Shown here: positions 41,533 through 52,231 of the stretch, in pieces
Position numbering within the stretch: the stretch's first letter is position 1
Layout: every line of letters starts with the position of its first letter
Origin: Sugiyamaella lignohabitans
Lineage: Eukaryota > Ascomycota > Dipodascomycetes > Dipodascales > Trichomonascaceae
Direction: 5' to 3'
Assembly: GCF_001640025.1 (NCBI RefSeq)
Contig: NC_031674.1
Location: 3,224,001 to 3,288,000 of the forward strand
Length of the DNA stretch: 64,000 nt
Made by a program: the position numbers and the translations under genes
The notes under the pieces: generated by a model
Databases searched by the model: none
What the model was told of the DNA's origin: nothing
The model's input: only the letters and a program-made list of their open reading frames with translations

Positions 41533-41859
41533 GTATGGCTTTTGAGACGAAAATACGCTCCTAGTAGCATGTTGGGAAGTAGCATATTATTTGTGGCATT
41601 AAAAAAAACATTGACAAAAAAGAAGGCAATCCATTTCCAGACAATGAGAAATTTGGAAAGTCAGACAGACAATGGAACCAATTGTTAATCACAAAACTGG
41701 TTAGCAGAAGTCTTTTCTGTAAACAGTGGGATTTTCAGAGCACATCACTGCTCACTTAGCAAGTCGGCAGTGCGGCCAGAACGGAGGCAGTGCGAGAGGA
41801 TGATGCAAGAGCCTGGTTATTTTATTTTAACTGACACATTTTTTACTAACATGATACAG
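41533..41859 (+). other. Probable intron before the RRM gene (acceptor clear, donor uncertain)
   Basis: A perfect TACTAAC (41844-41850) followed 7 bases later by CAG (41857-41859) marks an acceptor. The best donor I can pair is GTATGG at 41533, directly after an ATG (41530-41532). That would give a 3-base coding exon. A GTGAGT at 41450 is an alternative donor for a leader intron. Confidence 0.45.
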
Positions 41860-43047
41860 AGGTCTGGTTCTAGATCTCCACGACGTGATAGACCTAGGTC
41901 AAGATCACCAATAAGAAACCGATCTCGTTCCCCCAGAAGAGATTATCCATCACGGGGTCACGGGCACGGACACGGACGTGATTCATACAACAGCTATCAC
42001 AGCCGACGAGAGGGAGGAGGAAGTTTTCGTACATTTCCAAGAAGAATGGGCGACTTTGGAGGCCATAGTAATGGTGGTGGCAATGGCGGAGGTGGCCGTT
42101 TTGGAGGAAGTGCATTAGGACCCCAAGATAGACGCGTTTATGTTGGAAATTTGGCCTATGATGTTAGATGGCAACAATTGAAAGATTTCATGAAGCAAGC
42201 AGGAGACGTTGTGCGAGCAGATGTACTTATTGGGCCAAACGGCCGTTCTAAAGGTTGTGGTATAGTTGAGTATGCAACTGCAGATGAGGCTCAGCGGGCT
42301 GTTGAGACTTTAAACAATCAAAGTTTGAATAACCGTTTGGTATTTATTCGTGAGGACCGTGAATCTGGATCAAGAAGTTCTCATAATGGACCACCACCCA
42401 GTTCAGGAGCTGGTCCAGGATCGTTTTCACGTGACCGTGTAGGAGGAGGTGGCGGTGCTAGTAGTGGCCCTCCACCAGTACCAGGTACTCAGTTGTTTGT
42501 AAACAATTTGCCCTATTCCACTGGCTGGCAAGAACTGAAAGACTTGTTTCGCAGTTCAGGAAACGTTTTGCGTGTTGACTTGAAGCTTAATTTTAACGGC
42601 AAGTCGCGCGGAGCTGCCACTGTATTATTTGAAACTCCCGAGGAGGCCCAAGCTGCTATCCAGCAATATAATGGGTATGACTTTCAAGGACGACCATTAG
42701 AGGTTCGTCAAGACAGATATGTTGGTGGTTCTGCACCGGCCTCATTTTCGTCGGCCCCACCTAATCCATTCACGGATGGTGCCAAGGGATCAGGCGAGCC
42801 TAGCAATATCATTTATGCAAGCAACCTGCCCTGGTCGACTACCAATCAAGACCTTGAAGAGCTTTTTGGCACTATTGGCCCCGTTGAAAAGGCTGAAATT
42901 CAGCTGTTGCCCAACGGCCGTTCAGCCGGTGCTGGTGTTATTCAGCTAGACTCGATTGAAAGCGCTCAAAATGCTATTCTCAAGCTTTCGGGTTATAACT
43001 ATGGTAACCGTGACTTGATAATCTCTTTTGTGAACTATAATCGTTAA
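41851..43047 (+). CDS. GBP2: SR-like RNA-binding protein with three RRMs (Gbp2/Hrb1 type)
   Basis: Gbp2 and Hrb1 are shuttling SR-like proteins that couple mRNA quality control to export. The product has an Arg/Ser/Gly-rich start (GSRSPRRDRPRSRSPIRNRS) with SR/RS dipeptides and RGG-like Gly tracts. Three RRMs follow: about 95-170 (RRVYVGNLAYDVRWQQLKDF), 213-288 (TQLFVNNLPYSTGWQELKDL) and 320-393 (IIYASNLPWSTTNQDLEELF). This count uses the ATG at 41851, 398 aa. The 5' end is uncertain. That ATG sits between a TACTAAC branch motif and its CAG acceptor, so the true start may be ATG 41530, spliced straight to AGG at 41860. The RNA-binding domains are unaffected by the choice. S. cerevisiae Gbp2 is 427 aa with the same three-RRM plan. 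Confidence 0.88.
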   Translation: MIQRSGSRSPRRDRPRSRSPIRNRSRSPRRDYPSRGHGHGHGRDSYNSYHSRREGGGSFRTFPRRMGDFGGHSNGGGNGGGGRFGGSALGPQDRRVYVGNLAYDVRWQQLKDFMKQAGDVVRADVLIGPNGRSKGCGIVEYATADEAQRAVETLNNQSLNNRLVFIREDRESGSRSSHNGPPPSSGAGPGSFSRDRVGGGGGASSGPPPVPGTQLFVNNLPYSTGWQELKDLFRSSGNVLRVDLKLNFNGKSRGAATVLFETPEEAQAAIQQYNGYDFQGRPLEVRQDRYVGGSAPASFSSAPPNPFTDGAKGSGEPSNIIYASNLPWSTTNQDLEELFGTIGPVEKAEIQLLPNGRSAGAGVIQLDSIESAQNAILKLSGYNYGNRDLIISFVNYNR

Positions 43048-43386
43048 TGTCTGTGTAAGTGTGTATTGAAATTTATTGCTATTGTATATGTGTCAGTCGT
43101 AAAGATTGGTTTGGGCGTGATAGACCCTGCAGCTTGTTCTTTTTCGAGTCCTGTTCCCAGTCCTCAAGACAGTCCCTGAACGATGAGACTGACCCAGACA
43201 TGATAGAAGTACATATGCTCTATGCTCTCTCTAAGGGTCCAAGTTAGACCACTGTTCTGCAGTGACTAAAGAACGAGGATCCTGATAGCGAATTCCAAAG
43301 ATGGAATAGAACAATCTAATAATGTTTGAAATTGAGATACAACATGTGTATCATAATGTTACATAATGTTTTTCAGAAGAAGGGGG
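43048..43386. other. Convergent intergenic region (GBP2-like / SGF29)
   Basis: A 339 bp spacer where the two 3' ends meet. Tandem AT-rich polyadenylation-like sequences (TGTATAT, ACATAATGTTA) are visible. Nothing else is supported. Confidence 0.45.
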
Positions 43387-44539
43387 TCAACGAATCGGAA
43401 GTACTAGACGTCGTTCTACCTCGGTCTCTTTACCTTCTTCTTCTTCACCTTCAAACTTTAGCCGACATTTTCCCTCCTTTTTGCTGCTGTCAATGACTTC
43501 GGCCCGATAGAAAGTAGTTGTTTCAGGATACCTTGCCAGCACTATAGTATGTGGTGGGAATGGTGGTAGAGATGTATTGTCCTGGTCAATAGGCACAACA
43601 ATTATATCGCGAATGCCAGCCTTGTATGATTGTCCTGGATTATTATTTTCATCAGGTTCTGGATCTTGAACTTCAAACCGTATTCCTTCAGTTATAACTT
43701 TGGTCACCTCACACTGAATCCACTCTTCTTCTCCACCTTTATGCTTTCTCAACCTAAATGCCACCTGAGTACCAACATGGATATTAGCAGGATCCGAAAC
43801 CGAAGAAGGATTATCCACTGCTGATGCTGAACTAGACGAAGAGTACGAACTAGAGCTCCCCAATTTTCCTCGTTTATTAAATGTTGTCTTACCTGCATGC
43901 TCATCCAGTCCTCTACGTCGCTTTTTCAATGCATTTGACCCTAAAGTTCCAGAAATATTGACCGTACCACCAGAGCCTGATGAGCCAGCAAATTGGGGCG
44001 TACTTGCTTCGGAAATAGACTGAGCTGATGATATTAAAGTTGTCATGGCCTCAAGAGCAGACTGCAGTGTGCTGAATACGTCAGTATTGTGACTCTACGA
44101 ATACATCAATTCAATATAATCTCTATCCTCAGACACTCGATTGAAGCACCAATGTAACAGCTATGGCTACTCAATGGATACAATCGTCAAATACTTACAT
44201 AGACTCGTGTTCACGAAATCCTTTTTCAGTTTGATAGAGGTCGTGCAGTCGCGTCAATCTAGTAGCAACTTCGTCTAAATTACTCAGCTGGGAGACCTTT
44301 AACCGCACCTCTTTATCAGACAAAGCAGCGTAGTCCTGTATTAATGGAGATAATTGATCGGTTGTTTGTGAGATGTTTTGAAGCACCTTCTTGACTTTGG
44401 CATGGCCATTTTCGCTACTATCGTTCACCAGCGCGATCACCTTTCTCCATAGCTCATGCTGTGCTTGTTCCTCCTTTGTGACAGGAATCGGCGACCCTGT
44501 GGTAGCAGTGGACGCTCTACTCCGTGACCGTAAACTCAT
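43387..44539 (-). CDS. SGF29: SAGA-associated factor Sgf29 (one intron)
   Basis: Sgf29 reads H3K4 methylation for the SAGA acetyltransferase complex through a tandem Tudor domain. Exons 44539-44199 and 44071-43387 give 341 aa. The N-terminal exon is helical (KVIALVNDSSENGHAKVKKV to LHDLYQTEKG), matching the coiled-coil Ada3-binding part. The junction reads HESITLQSALEAM. A Ser-rich linker with basic KKRRR and NKRGK clusters precedes the Tudor pair (about 210-340: VGTQVAFRLRKHKGGEEEWI, then PPHTIVLARYPETTTFYRAEV and CRLKFEGEEEEGKE). The length is slightly above S. cerevisiae Sgf29 (259 aa) because of the linker. Confidence 0.92.
44072..44198 (-). other. Intron in SGF29 (127 bp)
   Basis: On the minus strand: donor GTAAGT after GAGTCTAT, branch TACTGAC (44086-44080, one base from TACTAAC), acceptor ATTCAG ending at 44072. 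Two other AG acceptors nearby would break the frame. Confidence 0.85.
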
Positions 44540-44960
44540 TGCCCAAGGTGTTTCTCAATAATCTGAATAATGTCCGTGGGGTTGAGACCGTAAGCTCTTA
44601 GCACTTGCGCGACGGCGGATTAAAGATTAAAGATTACTACATGCATATTTCCCCTGAGAATACCAGACTCTGCTTGACAGGCGTTATAGGCACCACTTCA
44701 GAGTAGTTATATAATCAAATGGTTGACTCTACCTCCCACATTTGAGATCCTAACGGGGTGAAAATGGCTATTCTCAATATCTCTGGCTGTTTCTGTGTGT
44801 TTACTGTTGTATCTTCTTCTGTGAAACGGCAGAAACTGGGTTTTGGGTAGAAACCAACAGCACAAAGCGCTGCGGGAAATGATGTAAAATAAAGTAATGC
44901 AAATGTATGTATAATATTAGAGAAAGGTATCTATATCTATATTTAATGGATCTAACTGTA
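44540..44960. other. Intergenic region between PGS1 and SGF29
   Basis: A 421 bp spacer with the SGF29 promoter and the PGS1 3' end. A direct GATTAAAGATTAAAGATTA repeat (about 44618-44636) is the only notable feature. Confidence 0.45.
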
Positions 44961-46814
44961 TCACATTTTGTCACCCATGAATCGGACAAAAAGTTTCTGC
45001 TTCCAGTCGGGACGTCTGTCATCCGCCTCGTAGTCATCGAGACTCATTTCCTTGCAATGCACTTTGAGATTGGCCACTTCGTTACCAAACTGTTGCTGGA
45101 GATCTGGATCACTGGTGACTATTAATAAGTTGGACTCTAAATCGTGAGAGTATGCTCGACGAGTATAGTTAGAAGAACCAATGACAGTCATGCATGGGTT
45201 GGGTTGGTTGGGGCAAGCGATCCATAGACCCTTGGCATGATATGACCAGCCGTCAGCAACATTGACGATGCCTTTTGACCATTCATGGAGTTTAATTTTA
45301 TCACCTTTACCCTTGGTGATGATGCTGTGAAGGAAGTTACGAGCCAAAAACGAGTAAGCTCCTGGAAGAGCCCCGGATACACCAGGGGAACGGAAAAACC
45401 CGTTGGCTTGAGGAGCTGCTGTAATGACATCTGCATGTTGAGGAGATGTCTTGAGCAGCTTTTCACTGAATAGTGGATGAATATTAAAATAGCCTGCCGT
45501 TAGAGTCCAGTTAAACTGGTCTGTTCCAAGCATAGACAGCACACGAGACAGAACAGTAAGTTCGGTCGAAGTATCCGGCAGTAACAGTTGTGAGAATTGT
45601 GAGATTGGATAAACATAGGTTAGCACATCCTTGTCGTGTTCAACTTCACCAAGCTCTGAAACCTCATCATTAGCTAGACTGGAAGTTTTTCGACTGGTTT
45701 CCGACATTTCTGGCCTCAATAGCTGAAACAAAGTTTCAGTAGCTTTCTGAATAAACGTTGCAGGATCTTCTATGGGCTCAGGAATAATGCTAGGGTGGTT
45801 TGGCCACGTTAACTTGAATCCAGCTGGGTTCTTATCTTTACTCAATGGAACCACCTCATAACTTAGCGTACTAATAGCCTGGTGAATCTTGTAAAAGTAA
45901 TCGGTTAACTTGCTAGACTTGAAAAGAATATATCGATCCTGACGGTTGGTGAAGTAGTCCAAGCTTAAATTAGCACCAGAGAGAATGATCTCGTCGTCAA
46001 ATCCATACAACTTCATGTGTTGTAAACCCCACCCTTCGTTGAAACGTTGGGGGATATATTGTTTGCGGAGTCCATATAAATTTGGAGTATGATACATTCG
46101 AAGATGAACTCTGTTGGAGCCATGCTTGGACACTAGTGGGGCTAGTAAAGATGCTGTACAAGTGTCTGGAGCTTCTCTAGTTCCTCGTAGAGCATCAGTA
46201 AGAATATAGAGTTCAAGATCATTATTTTGATCTAGCGCCTTATCAAGGCAAGAAATGAACTCATGCTCTTGCTTTCCAATATATAAAGTAGCCAAAAAAA
46301 TGCGCTTCTTCGCGGATGCAATTTTTTCTTTAAGCAGAGCATAAAATTGAGCTGGTGATGAAAGCACCTTGGCATCACCTGATCTCAGTGCAAATCTAGG
46401 GGCGATGTGTGCAATTTGTGATAGTGTAGCTTTGATCTGAGGGTGTTCAAAGGCATTATAACCAGCAGAAAGTCCTGCTTTAGCTTCTTTATTCATGGCT
46501 GGGATGCCAGAAGAGGTTGCCGTAATGGTTGCAGTGGAGCTCATATTGCTTCTGTTGTCCGAGTTGTCGCTATGAACAGTTTTAGATTCTGATCCAGTTA
46601 TTAGTTTTTCAGTTGGTAACTGATTTCTCTCTGGATTAGTTGATATCAAATAATCTTTGGGTCCGCTTTTCTCGGGGAAGTTTACGCCACTATGGGCGTA
46701 TTTACAAGTGAAATGATTTAGGGGTTTCCAACTAGATCGCTCCGATTTAACAAATATCCTTGAATTTCTTGCAACCAATAAAATAAAATTTCTACGGTTG
46801 ACAGTCGTATTCAT
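44961..46814 (-). CDS. PGS1: Mitochondrial phosphatidylglycerophosphate synthase
   Basis: Pgs1 condenses CDP-diacylglycerol with glycerol-3-phosphate, the first committed step to cardiolipin in mitochondria. The 617 aa protein begins with an Arg/Ser-rich, acid-free presequence (NTTVNRRNFILLVARNSRIF). It has two phospholipase-D-superfamily HxK motifs: QHMKLYGFDDEIILSGANLS (about 264) and YHAKGLWIACPNQPNPCMTV with GSSNYTRRA (about 525). The second lacks the classical Asp spacing, as in other Pgs1 proteins. The ATG at 46812-46814 lies just downstream of a long A/T run in the leader. The length exceeds S. cerevisiae Pgs1 (521 aa), mainly in the N-terminal part. Confidence 0.94.
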   Translation of the reverse strand: MNTTVNRRNFILLVARNSRIFVKSERSSWKPLNHFTCKYAHSGVNFPEKSGPKDYLISTNPERNQLPTEKLITGSESKTVHSDNSDNRSNMSSTATITATSSGIPAMNKEAKAGLSAGYNAFEHPQIKATLSQIAHIAPRFALRSGDAKVLSSPAQFYALLKEKIASAKKRIFLATLYIGKQEHEFISCLDKALDQNNDLELYILTDALRGTREAPDTCTASLLAPLVSKHGSNRVHLRMYHTPNLYGLRKQYIPQRFNEGWGLQHMKLYGFDDEIILSGANLSLDYFTNRQDRYILFKSSKLTDYFYKIHQAISTLSYEVVPLSKDKNPAGFKLTWPNHPSIIPEPIEDPATFIQKATETLFQLLRPEMSETSRKTSSLANDEVSELGEVEHDKDVLTYVYPISQFSQLLLPDTSTELTVLSRVLSMLGTDQFNWTLTAGYFNIHPLFSEKLLKTSPQHADVITAAPQANGFFRSPGVSGALPGAYSFLARNFLHSIITKGKGDKIKLHEWSKGIVNVADGWSYHAKGLWIACPNQPNPCMTVIGSSNYTRRAYSHDLESNLLIVTSDPDLQQQFGNEVANLKVHCKEMSLDDYEADDRRPDWKQKLFVRFMGDKM

Positions 46815-48177
46815 GATCCAAAAAAAAAAAAAAAGAAAAAGAATACGAAGGGAATCTACGGAATAATATACTGCTCCGAAGGGAGATCTCTACTAGTGCG
46901 CTATATTATGGATCGGGGAAATACGCGTGTAAGTAATAGGTCTAACCAGCATCAAAATATGCGTAAAGCGGCGCTCGCTCCACTATCAGACCGACCGATT
47001 TGGGTTGGGCCCAACGAAAATTTCAAGAAAATTTCTTATCAGTCCCTAACCACTTGCTGATTAGGGCAAGGATAGGTAAACAAATTAAATGATACAAAAC
47101 ACAAACTATGGAGTGTAATCTTACACCCTCAATATATAGAGATAGAGGGGATTTTATAGAGGGGGTTTATCAGCTTGCGTTTAAACAGCATTATCAAAGG
47201 CCTCTTTTTGTAATGCAGAGTTTTATCTTCTGGTATATGTTTTGAATTCTTTATTTCAAGACATGCTGCTGGTCATGCTTCTTATAGCCTGATCGGCGTT
47301 GATGTGATATAGCAAACCGATAAGGACCAGATTGGGTTTAACTGGTATCGTGAGCTGTTGCCTATCTTGATAAGCTTAGTAGTTAATATATCTACGTATT
47401 ACTGGTTACATCTAACTCTCGCCGTACCATGGACGAAACCCCGCTGAGAGAGGAGTTAAGTCTAAAACGAGGGAGACCGAAATAACCACCAAAATTGTTG
47501 AAACTACACCCAGACGCTGCTATTACTTCTCTTGTTTTGGCTCAAGTTGTGGGAAGGGAAAATGTTATATTTTACTAAAATGATATTGGAATGGGTAGTG
47601 TAATCAGATCAATGGAACAAACATTGTAACCGGTCCAGAAAGATGGAATGAAGTTGACCGAGCACCACAACCCGCAAACGTCGGTGTTGGTGCCGATAGC
47701 ATTCCGATATAAACAGGGTGATAATGAAACCAGAGACATACCCAAAGGCATACCAATGAGACAGCTACCCCGCTTTCAGAGGTGTTCTTGGGAAAAATGG
47801 GTCTTATCAGTGAAGTGCAAGCATTGCAGGGGCGCTCCTTATCAGTAAAGCAAGAGTGATGTGCATCAAAACAATCTAAACATCAGATCGGCCTTGGCAA
47901 TCAACCATCAACCCTATAGTCATTTTAACATGTTTTTTGAACAAGTCTATTTACTAGTGAAATTTAAAGAATGAGGCCAGGGCCAAGTGAGATCCGTATA
48001 ACAGGCGACATACATGACCCAGACAGTTGCAAGGCTATTTCTATCCTATCTACTACCTCATGACCTAACATACTATTTAGCCTGAGGCCCTAGAATCGCA
48101 TGATGATTTTTTGACTCCATTACAGCATTCATGTTAATATTATATTTACAAAATAAACAGCACTAGTGACTTGCTGC
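46815..48177. other. Intergenic region between MRPS18 and PGS1
   Basis: A 1.36 kb spacer. A T/A homopolymer lies at 46820-46834 in the PGS1 leader, and a perfect 12-bp palindrome GTTGGGCCCAAC lies near 47003-47014. One 66-codon open frame (47648-47848) has no family character. No RNA gene is recognised. Confidence 0.45.
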
Positions 48178-48846
48178 TTATACACGACGACGGCCTGGAG
48201 GTCTGTCACCACCAAACCTGATTTTAGATGCATCGGTTACTCTATAGATGATAGGACGGATTTTAGTACCTTCCTTACCATTGAGTACGTTCAGGAAAGC
48301 CTCTCGGCCTTCTCCGAATTGGCGGAAGACAATCTCTAATCGCTCATTTAGATAACCCTTTTCTTCCATGAGTTTGAACATTCTAGAGGTGGTTTGAAAT
48401 GATGCTTCATAAGAATTTTTCTTAGATCCACGAAATCCCAGTTGACCAGAAGAAATCGTACCTAGCACTTCTTGCATTGGTCTGACTTGATCTATAATTT
48501 TCTCTTGATCTGTCAGTTTCTCAGCCAATTTGCCCACACGCACATAACGGCGGGTTAATGTTAGCATTGTATTGTTATTTGTGAATTTGCCATGTAGAAC
48601 ATATCCCACAGTTTGTTTACCATCAGCAGGTGGACCGCTCTTTGCTGGAGCTCGATTATAAATGGATTTGTGAGCTTGAAACCCACGAGTTGGTGGTGGA
48701 GGGGTGGGATTGGTTGGTGATGTAGTAGCAGTACTGGTCGATGCAAATCGCGCCAGAACACCATTGTATACCGGTGACCGGTTCATGAACATACGCGACA
48801 CATGATCACTCAACCTCGTGGCCATCGACATCCGCGTATTAATCAT
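48178..48846 (-). CDS. MRPS18: Mitochondrial small-subunit ribosomal protein uS11m (Mrps18)
   Basis: A component of the mitochondrial ribosome platform, homologous to bacterial S11. The ATG at 48844-48846 gives 222 aa; a longer open frame upstream uses only a TTG. The first about 60 residues (MINTRMSMATRLSDHVSRMF, then Ser/Thr/Pro-rich) look like a mitochondrial presequence and linker. The S11 fold starts near residue 85 (YVLHGKFTNNNTMLTLT). It includes GTISSGQLGFRGSKKNSYEA and ends with the S11 signature RVTDASKIRFGGDRPPGRRRV-like tail. Length and tail match yeast Mrps18 (217 aa). Confidence 0.93.
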   Translation of the reverse strand: MINTRMSMATRLSDHVSRMFMNRSPVYNGVLARFASTSTATTSPTNPTPPPPTRGFQAHKSIYNRAPAKSGPPADGKQTVGYVLHGKFTNNNTMLTLTRRYVRVGKLAEKLTDQEKIIDQVRPMQEVLGTISSGQLGFRGSKKNSYEASFQTTSRMFKLMEEKGYLNERLEIVFRQFGEGREAFLNVLNGKEGTKIRPIIYRVTDASKIRFGGDRPPGRRRV

Positions 48847-50404
48847 TTTTGAATATGTCAAGGCTGGCTGAGCTCAAGTAGACTCTATTAGATATGAGCT
48901 GCAGGTAATTCAGGAAGTTTGTCACCAAAAATTTTATGTAGCATCTGGTACATGCATATTATGCATCTATCAACCACAAGTGTGACCGTAAGTGTCATCA
49001 AACTAACGAACCCCGTAAGGTGGGTGATTACACTTTTCTTTGATATTTTTCTGTGATTTGGTAAACGACTTTACCAGGGGTTTTGCAAATGTCGACCCCC
49101 CTACATACTCTAGGTATTCATGTCAACTTTGTCCAGCTTTTTTTAGAATGGCAGATATAATAAATAACCTGATGTTCTGATGTTTCCAGATGACAAATCT
49201 AGTCATCTGTAGAACCTAGGAGAGACAGGAGATAAAAAGACGATCGGTACGATAATTAGATTTCTAGACGGTAGACCGAGTTTGAAGCAGTTTTTAGGGC
49301 CAGCCAAGTCATGCATACTAAACGGACGGTGCAGGTACCGGATAAAACTGACAATGCAACGCAATACGTCATAGAATGCAGAGTTTTTCCGGGTTTCCTA
49401 GCTAGGAACAGAGTTCAAGGCTGGTGATAGCTGTCCTATCAATCAACCTAAAACAAAGAGAGTACATCTGTTTGTTCTCTCGGATGATAATCGGACGAAG
49501 CATGGATTTGATGTTGATTTCTAAGAGCATTTTTTCTGTCTCGAATAATAAAAGTTGAGCTCTTTCTGGTTTTATGATAAGGAAGTACGAACATGGTATG
49601 AACAAGATCTCAAGGGGTTCTTCATGTACGTCATCCAGCTGATTTCCAAAATGCCTTTACGTCATTGATAAGCAGGCACCTAAAGTACAGTATGTTCTGC
49701 ACCAGTCACTACACATATGCTGATTTCAAACGCGGGCGCGTCCATATTTTTGTTCATGGCATAACCAGGAGGTTTTTATAAATGCAGAAGGACCATTTGT
49801 CACGCTAGTCATTCGGCCAGTTGCAGAGGGTCCGAATAATAATTCCTATCCTAATTAATGTTTTCCTTTGCTTGGATAAGCTCGTTGTCTGATACTTCCG
49901 GCTGATGTATTTTTCTAGTTACCAGATTGTCCAGACAATTCCGACCTTCCATCTTGTCACATCCCTAAATAGGTGGCATCGCCGATCAATCAATTTACGG
50001 GCGATTGATAGACATTTTTCATCACAACGTTGATATACAAAACATTATTCAAATTAGACTCCTGTCAGGGCTGATCTTGCGGGAACGGGAAGCATGCGTT
50101 ATTAAGATTTGCGCTCAAAGTCGCCTCAACTTTTGATATGGTGATGAAACAGATGGACATGATTGGCCATTTTCATTTCAAACTGGAAGGCCTCGGTCTA
50201 TTCGGTCTACCGGGATACTCTCAATCAACCACCAGTCGGCGTAACTGGTTACATGTGAAGCTCGGTATATCTCCGTACTGCCGTCCCCAGCTGCCGCTAG
50301 AATGTTACGGTTCCTATCGGTCCATATTTCGTTCCGCAAAACTCTGAGAGCTGTGTTCAGATAGCATTCCCGACAAGGCCACCAGCTATCTAACTAGACA
50401 GCCT

Positions 50405-50500
50405 TGCTATCTTGTTAGTTAGTTGTTTACTTACTTACTTGCTTAGTAGTTACTTAATTTGTAGTTACTTATTTCCTTACTTAGTAGTTACTTATTTATC
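50405..50500. repeat. Degenerate TTACTTA/TAGTTACTTA repeat tract
   Basis: Successive units such as TTACTTACTTAC, TAGTAGTTACTTA and CCTTACTTAGTAGTTAC repeat over about 95 bases. Probably slippage-derived. Confidence 0.65.
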
Positions 50501-51208
50501 TCGTCTGCACTAAGAAATAACGTCCTGTTTGTGTAGAATCCAGTAAATGACTGCTGCAATGTGTATTATGTTCCGGCTTCGCTAAGTAGCTGAAACTGCA
50601 CTCGACCTGAAGCACGGCAGTACATGCGACATATTCTAAAACAACTACCAGCAGTATATGAATCAAATCTATCGTGTTTCTATTTGCCAACCAACCGACA
50701 TCCTACTTGGTGTAGGTCCCTAACCTTTTAGGTGTAAATTTTCCCTAAATCTGCTTGCAGAAGTCCCAACTGCACAGAATCCGTTATCTATTAGCAGGTC
50801 TGGCTGTTCCGAGTTCCTTTGTTCGCTCGAACAACGAAAATAAACTAGCTAACGAACAGCACGTGGTGACAAACCACATATTACTATTTTATATACACAA
50901 TCACTCGAATTTTAGAAAATAAAATAGAAATGGAAAATACTACGCACACTGGAAACTGCAATACCCGGAGTATTTAAGCTTGTCGCCATGTTTTAAGAAG
51001 TACTACTACGTCATCTGGATTCATACATGCCCTAAACCGAATAGAATATTTTTGTCTGCCTGCATAGTAACACAAGTAACATTAATAATGACGTCGATAA
51101 GGTATTCCAATACCGAAACATGCATATGCTCAGGTTGTATTTATCCTAGTTGAGTTTAGCTATTTAGACACATTTTGTTTGCGAAATCAAAAGTAAATAT
51201 ATTCCGAA

Positions 51209-51229
51209 TTTTTTTTTTTTTTTTTTTTT
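51209..51229 (+). repeat. T21 homopolymer
   Basis: Twenty-one consecutive T about 250 bp upstream of the GPP-like start. Such rigid poly(dA:dT) tracts exclude nucleosomes in yeast promoters. Length in the assembly may be unreliable. Confidence 0.85.
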
Positions 51230-51271
51230 CGATGTAGCTTAGATAGTAATGGTGCCAGCAGGCGACACGAA

Positions 51272-51281
51272 ATATATATAA
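51272..51281 (+). promoter_or_regulatory. TATA box of the GPP-like gene
   Basis: A TATATATAAA element about 200 bp upstream of the ATG and 45 bp downstream of the T21 tract. The arrangement resembles inducible yeast promoters. Inference from sequence only. Confidence 0.45.
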
Positions 51282-51481
51282 AGCATGAGATCACGCCCAT
51301 ATTTTTGAGATGTTTTTAAAAGTTACTTAAACCACAAGTTCAATTCACATTTTCCTTTGCAATTGATTATCATTATCTGTTTATCCGGTTAAAAACAAAG
51401 GACCATCAGAAATTTGATAAATAACTGTCAAGGTATACTCATCAACACACATTCATTCATTCACTAATTTGATTATTCATC

Positions 51482-52231
51482 ATGTCTTCTGCTAGTACTC
51501 CTTGGGGCTCGCCCAGTTCATCGTCGACTTCGGTCGCTACTCAAAACTACCTTCCTCCTGTCGATATGGTAGTTGATGGCTGTCTTTTTGATCTCGACGG
51601 AACTTTGATGCTTTCTACTGAATGTGTCGAGATGTTCTGGCACGATTTTGGTGTTCAACATGGCATCGATTCTCACAAACTACTTCAAACTTCGCATGGA
51701 AGAAGAACCATTGATATTTTGAAGATCTGGAAGCCTGAAATGGCTAATAAGCAAATTTCTGGTGAACTCGAGGCTACCATCCCAGTTAGATGGGCTTCTT
51801 TCGCTACTCCTGTTCCTGGTGTCAGAGAGCTCCACGATGCTCTTCCCCCAAGCCAGTGGGGTATCGTTACTTCAGGTACTTTGCCTATGGCCACTGGATG
51901 GCTTAAGCACTTCTTGAAATTTGCTCCACCACAAGTTTTTATTACCGCTGAGGATGTCGAGGAGGGAAAGCCCGATCCTGCTGGATACAAGCTCGGAGCT
52001 GAGAGACTCGGCCTCGAGAAGTTCCTCGTTTTCGAGGATGCCCCTGCCGGAATCAAGGCCGGTAAGGCTGCTGGAGCCACCGTCATCGGTATGGCCACCA
52101 CCTACACTCCCGACATCGTCAAAGCTGCCGGTGCTGATATTGTCATCCGTGACTTGCATAGCGTCAAAGTAAACTCTTTCGACCCAGTCACCAAAAAGCT
52201 CAGTCTGACCTTTTCCAACATTGTCGCCTAA
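51482..52231 (+). CDS. HAD-family sugar-phosphate phosphatase, glycerol-3-phosphatase-like
   Basis: It probably dephosphorylates glycerol-3-phosphate to glycerol (Gpp1/Gpp2 type), the last step of osmolyte synthesis. 2-Deoxyglucose-6-phosphate phosphatase (Dog1/2) is the alternative within the same family. The 249 aa protein carries HAD motif I as FDLDGTLMLS (about 33-42), motif II as IVTSGT, motif III Lys in AEDVEEGKPDPAGY and motif IV as VFEDAPAGIKAG. The N-terminal 25 residues are Ser/Thr-rich. The C-terminal half uses noticeably C-ending, GC-richer codons, the kind of bias seen in highly expressed yeast genes. With SSK1 also in the window, an osmostress link is plausible but not shown. 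Confidence 0.9.
   Translation: MSSASTPWGSPSSSSTSVATQNYLPPVDMVVDGCLFDLDGTLMLSTECVEMFWHDFGVQHGIDSHKLLQTSHGRRTIDILKIWKPEMANKQISGELEATIPVRWASFATPVPGVRELHDALPPSQWGIVTSGTLPMATGWLKHFLKFAPPQVFITAEDVEEGKPDPAGYKLGAERLGLEKFLVFEDAPAGIKAGKAAGATVIGMATTYTPDIVKAAGADIVIRDLHSVKVNSFDPVTKKLSLTFSNIVA

Larger units (their letters stand above)
39574..41850. other. Poorly understood region upstream of the RRM gene
   Basis: About 2.3 kb. It contains splice-like signals near 40031-40140, a CTGT microsatellite, a small orphan ORF (40626-40988) and the probable intron before the RRM gene. None of these explains most of the sequence. Confidence 0.4.
48847..51481. other. Long divergent intergenic region (MRPS18 / GPP-like)
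   Basis: A 2.6 kb AT-rich region with no supportable coding gene. It holds a TTAC-rich degenerate repeat (50405-50500), a 21-base T run (51209-51229) and a TATATATAAA box (about 51272-51281) roughly 200 bp before the GPP-like start. Short open frames inside lack any family pattern. Confidence 0.5.

Noticed and set aside
46914..46950. Closely spaced GTAAGT and TCTAAC/CAG suggesting an intron upstream of PGS1
   Set aside because: The span is about 21 bases, too short to splice, and lies on the strand opposite to PGS1.
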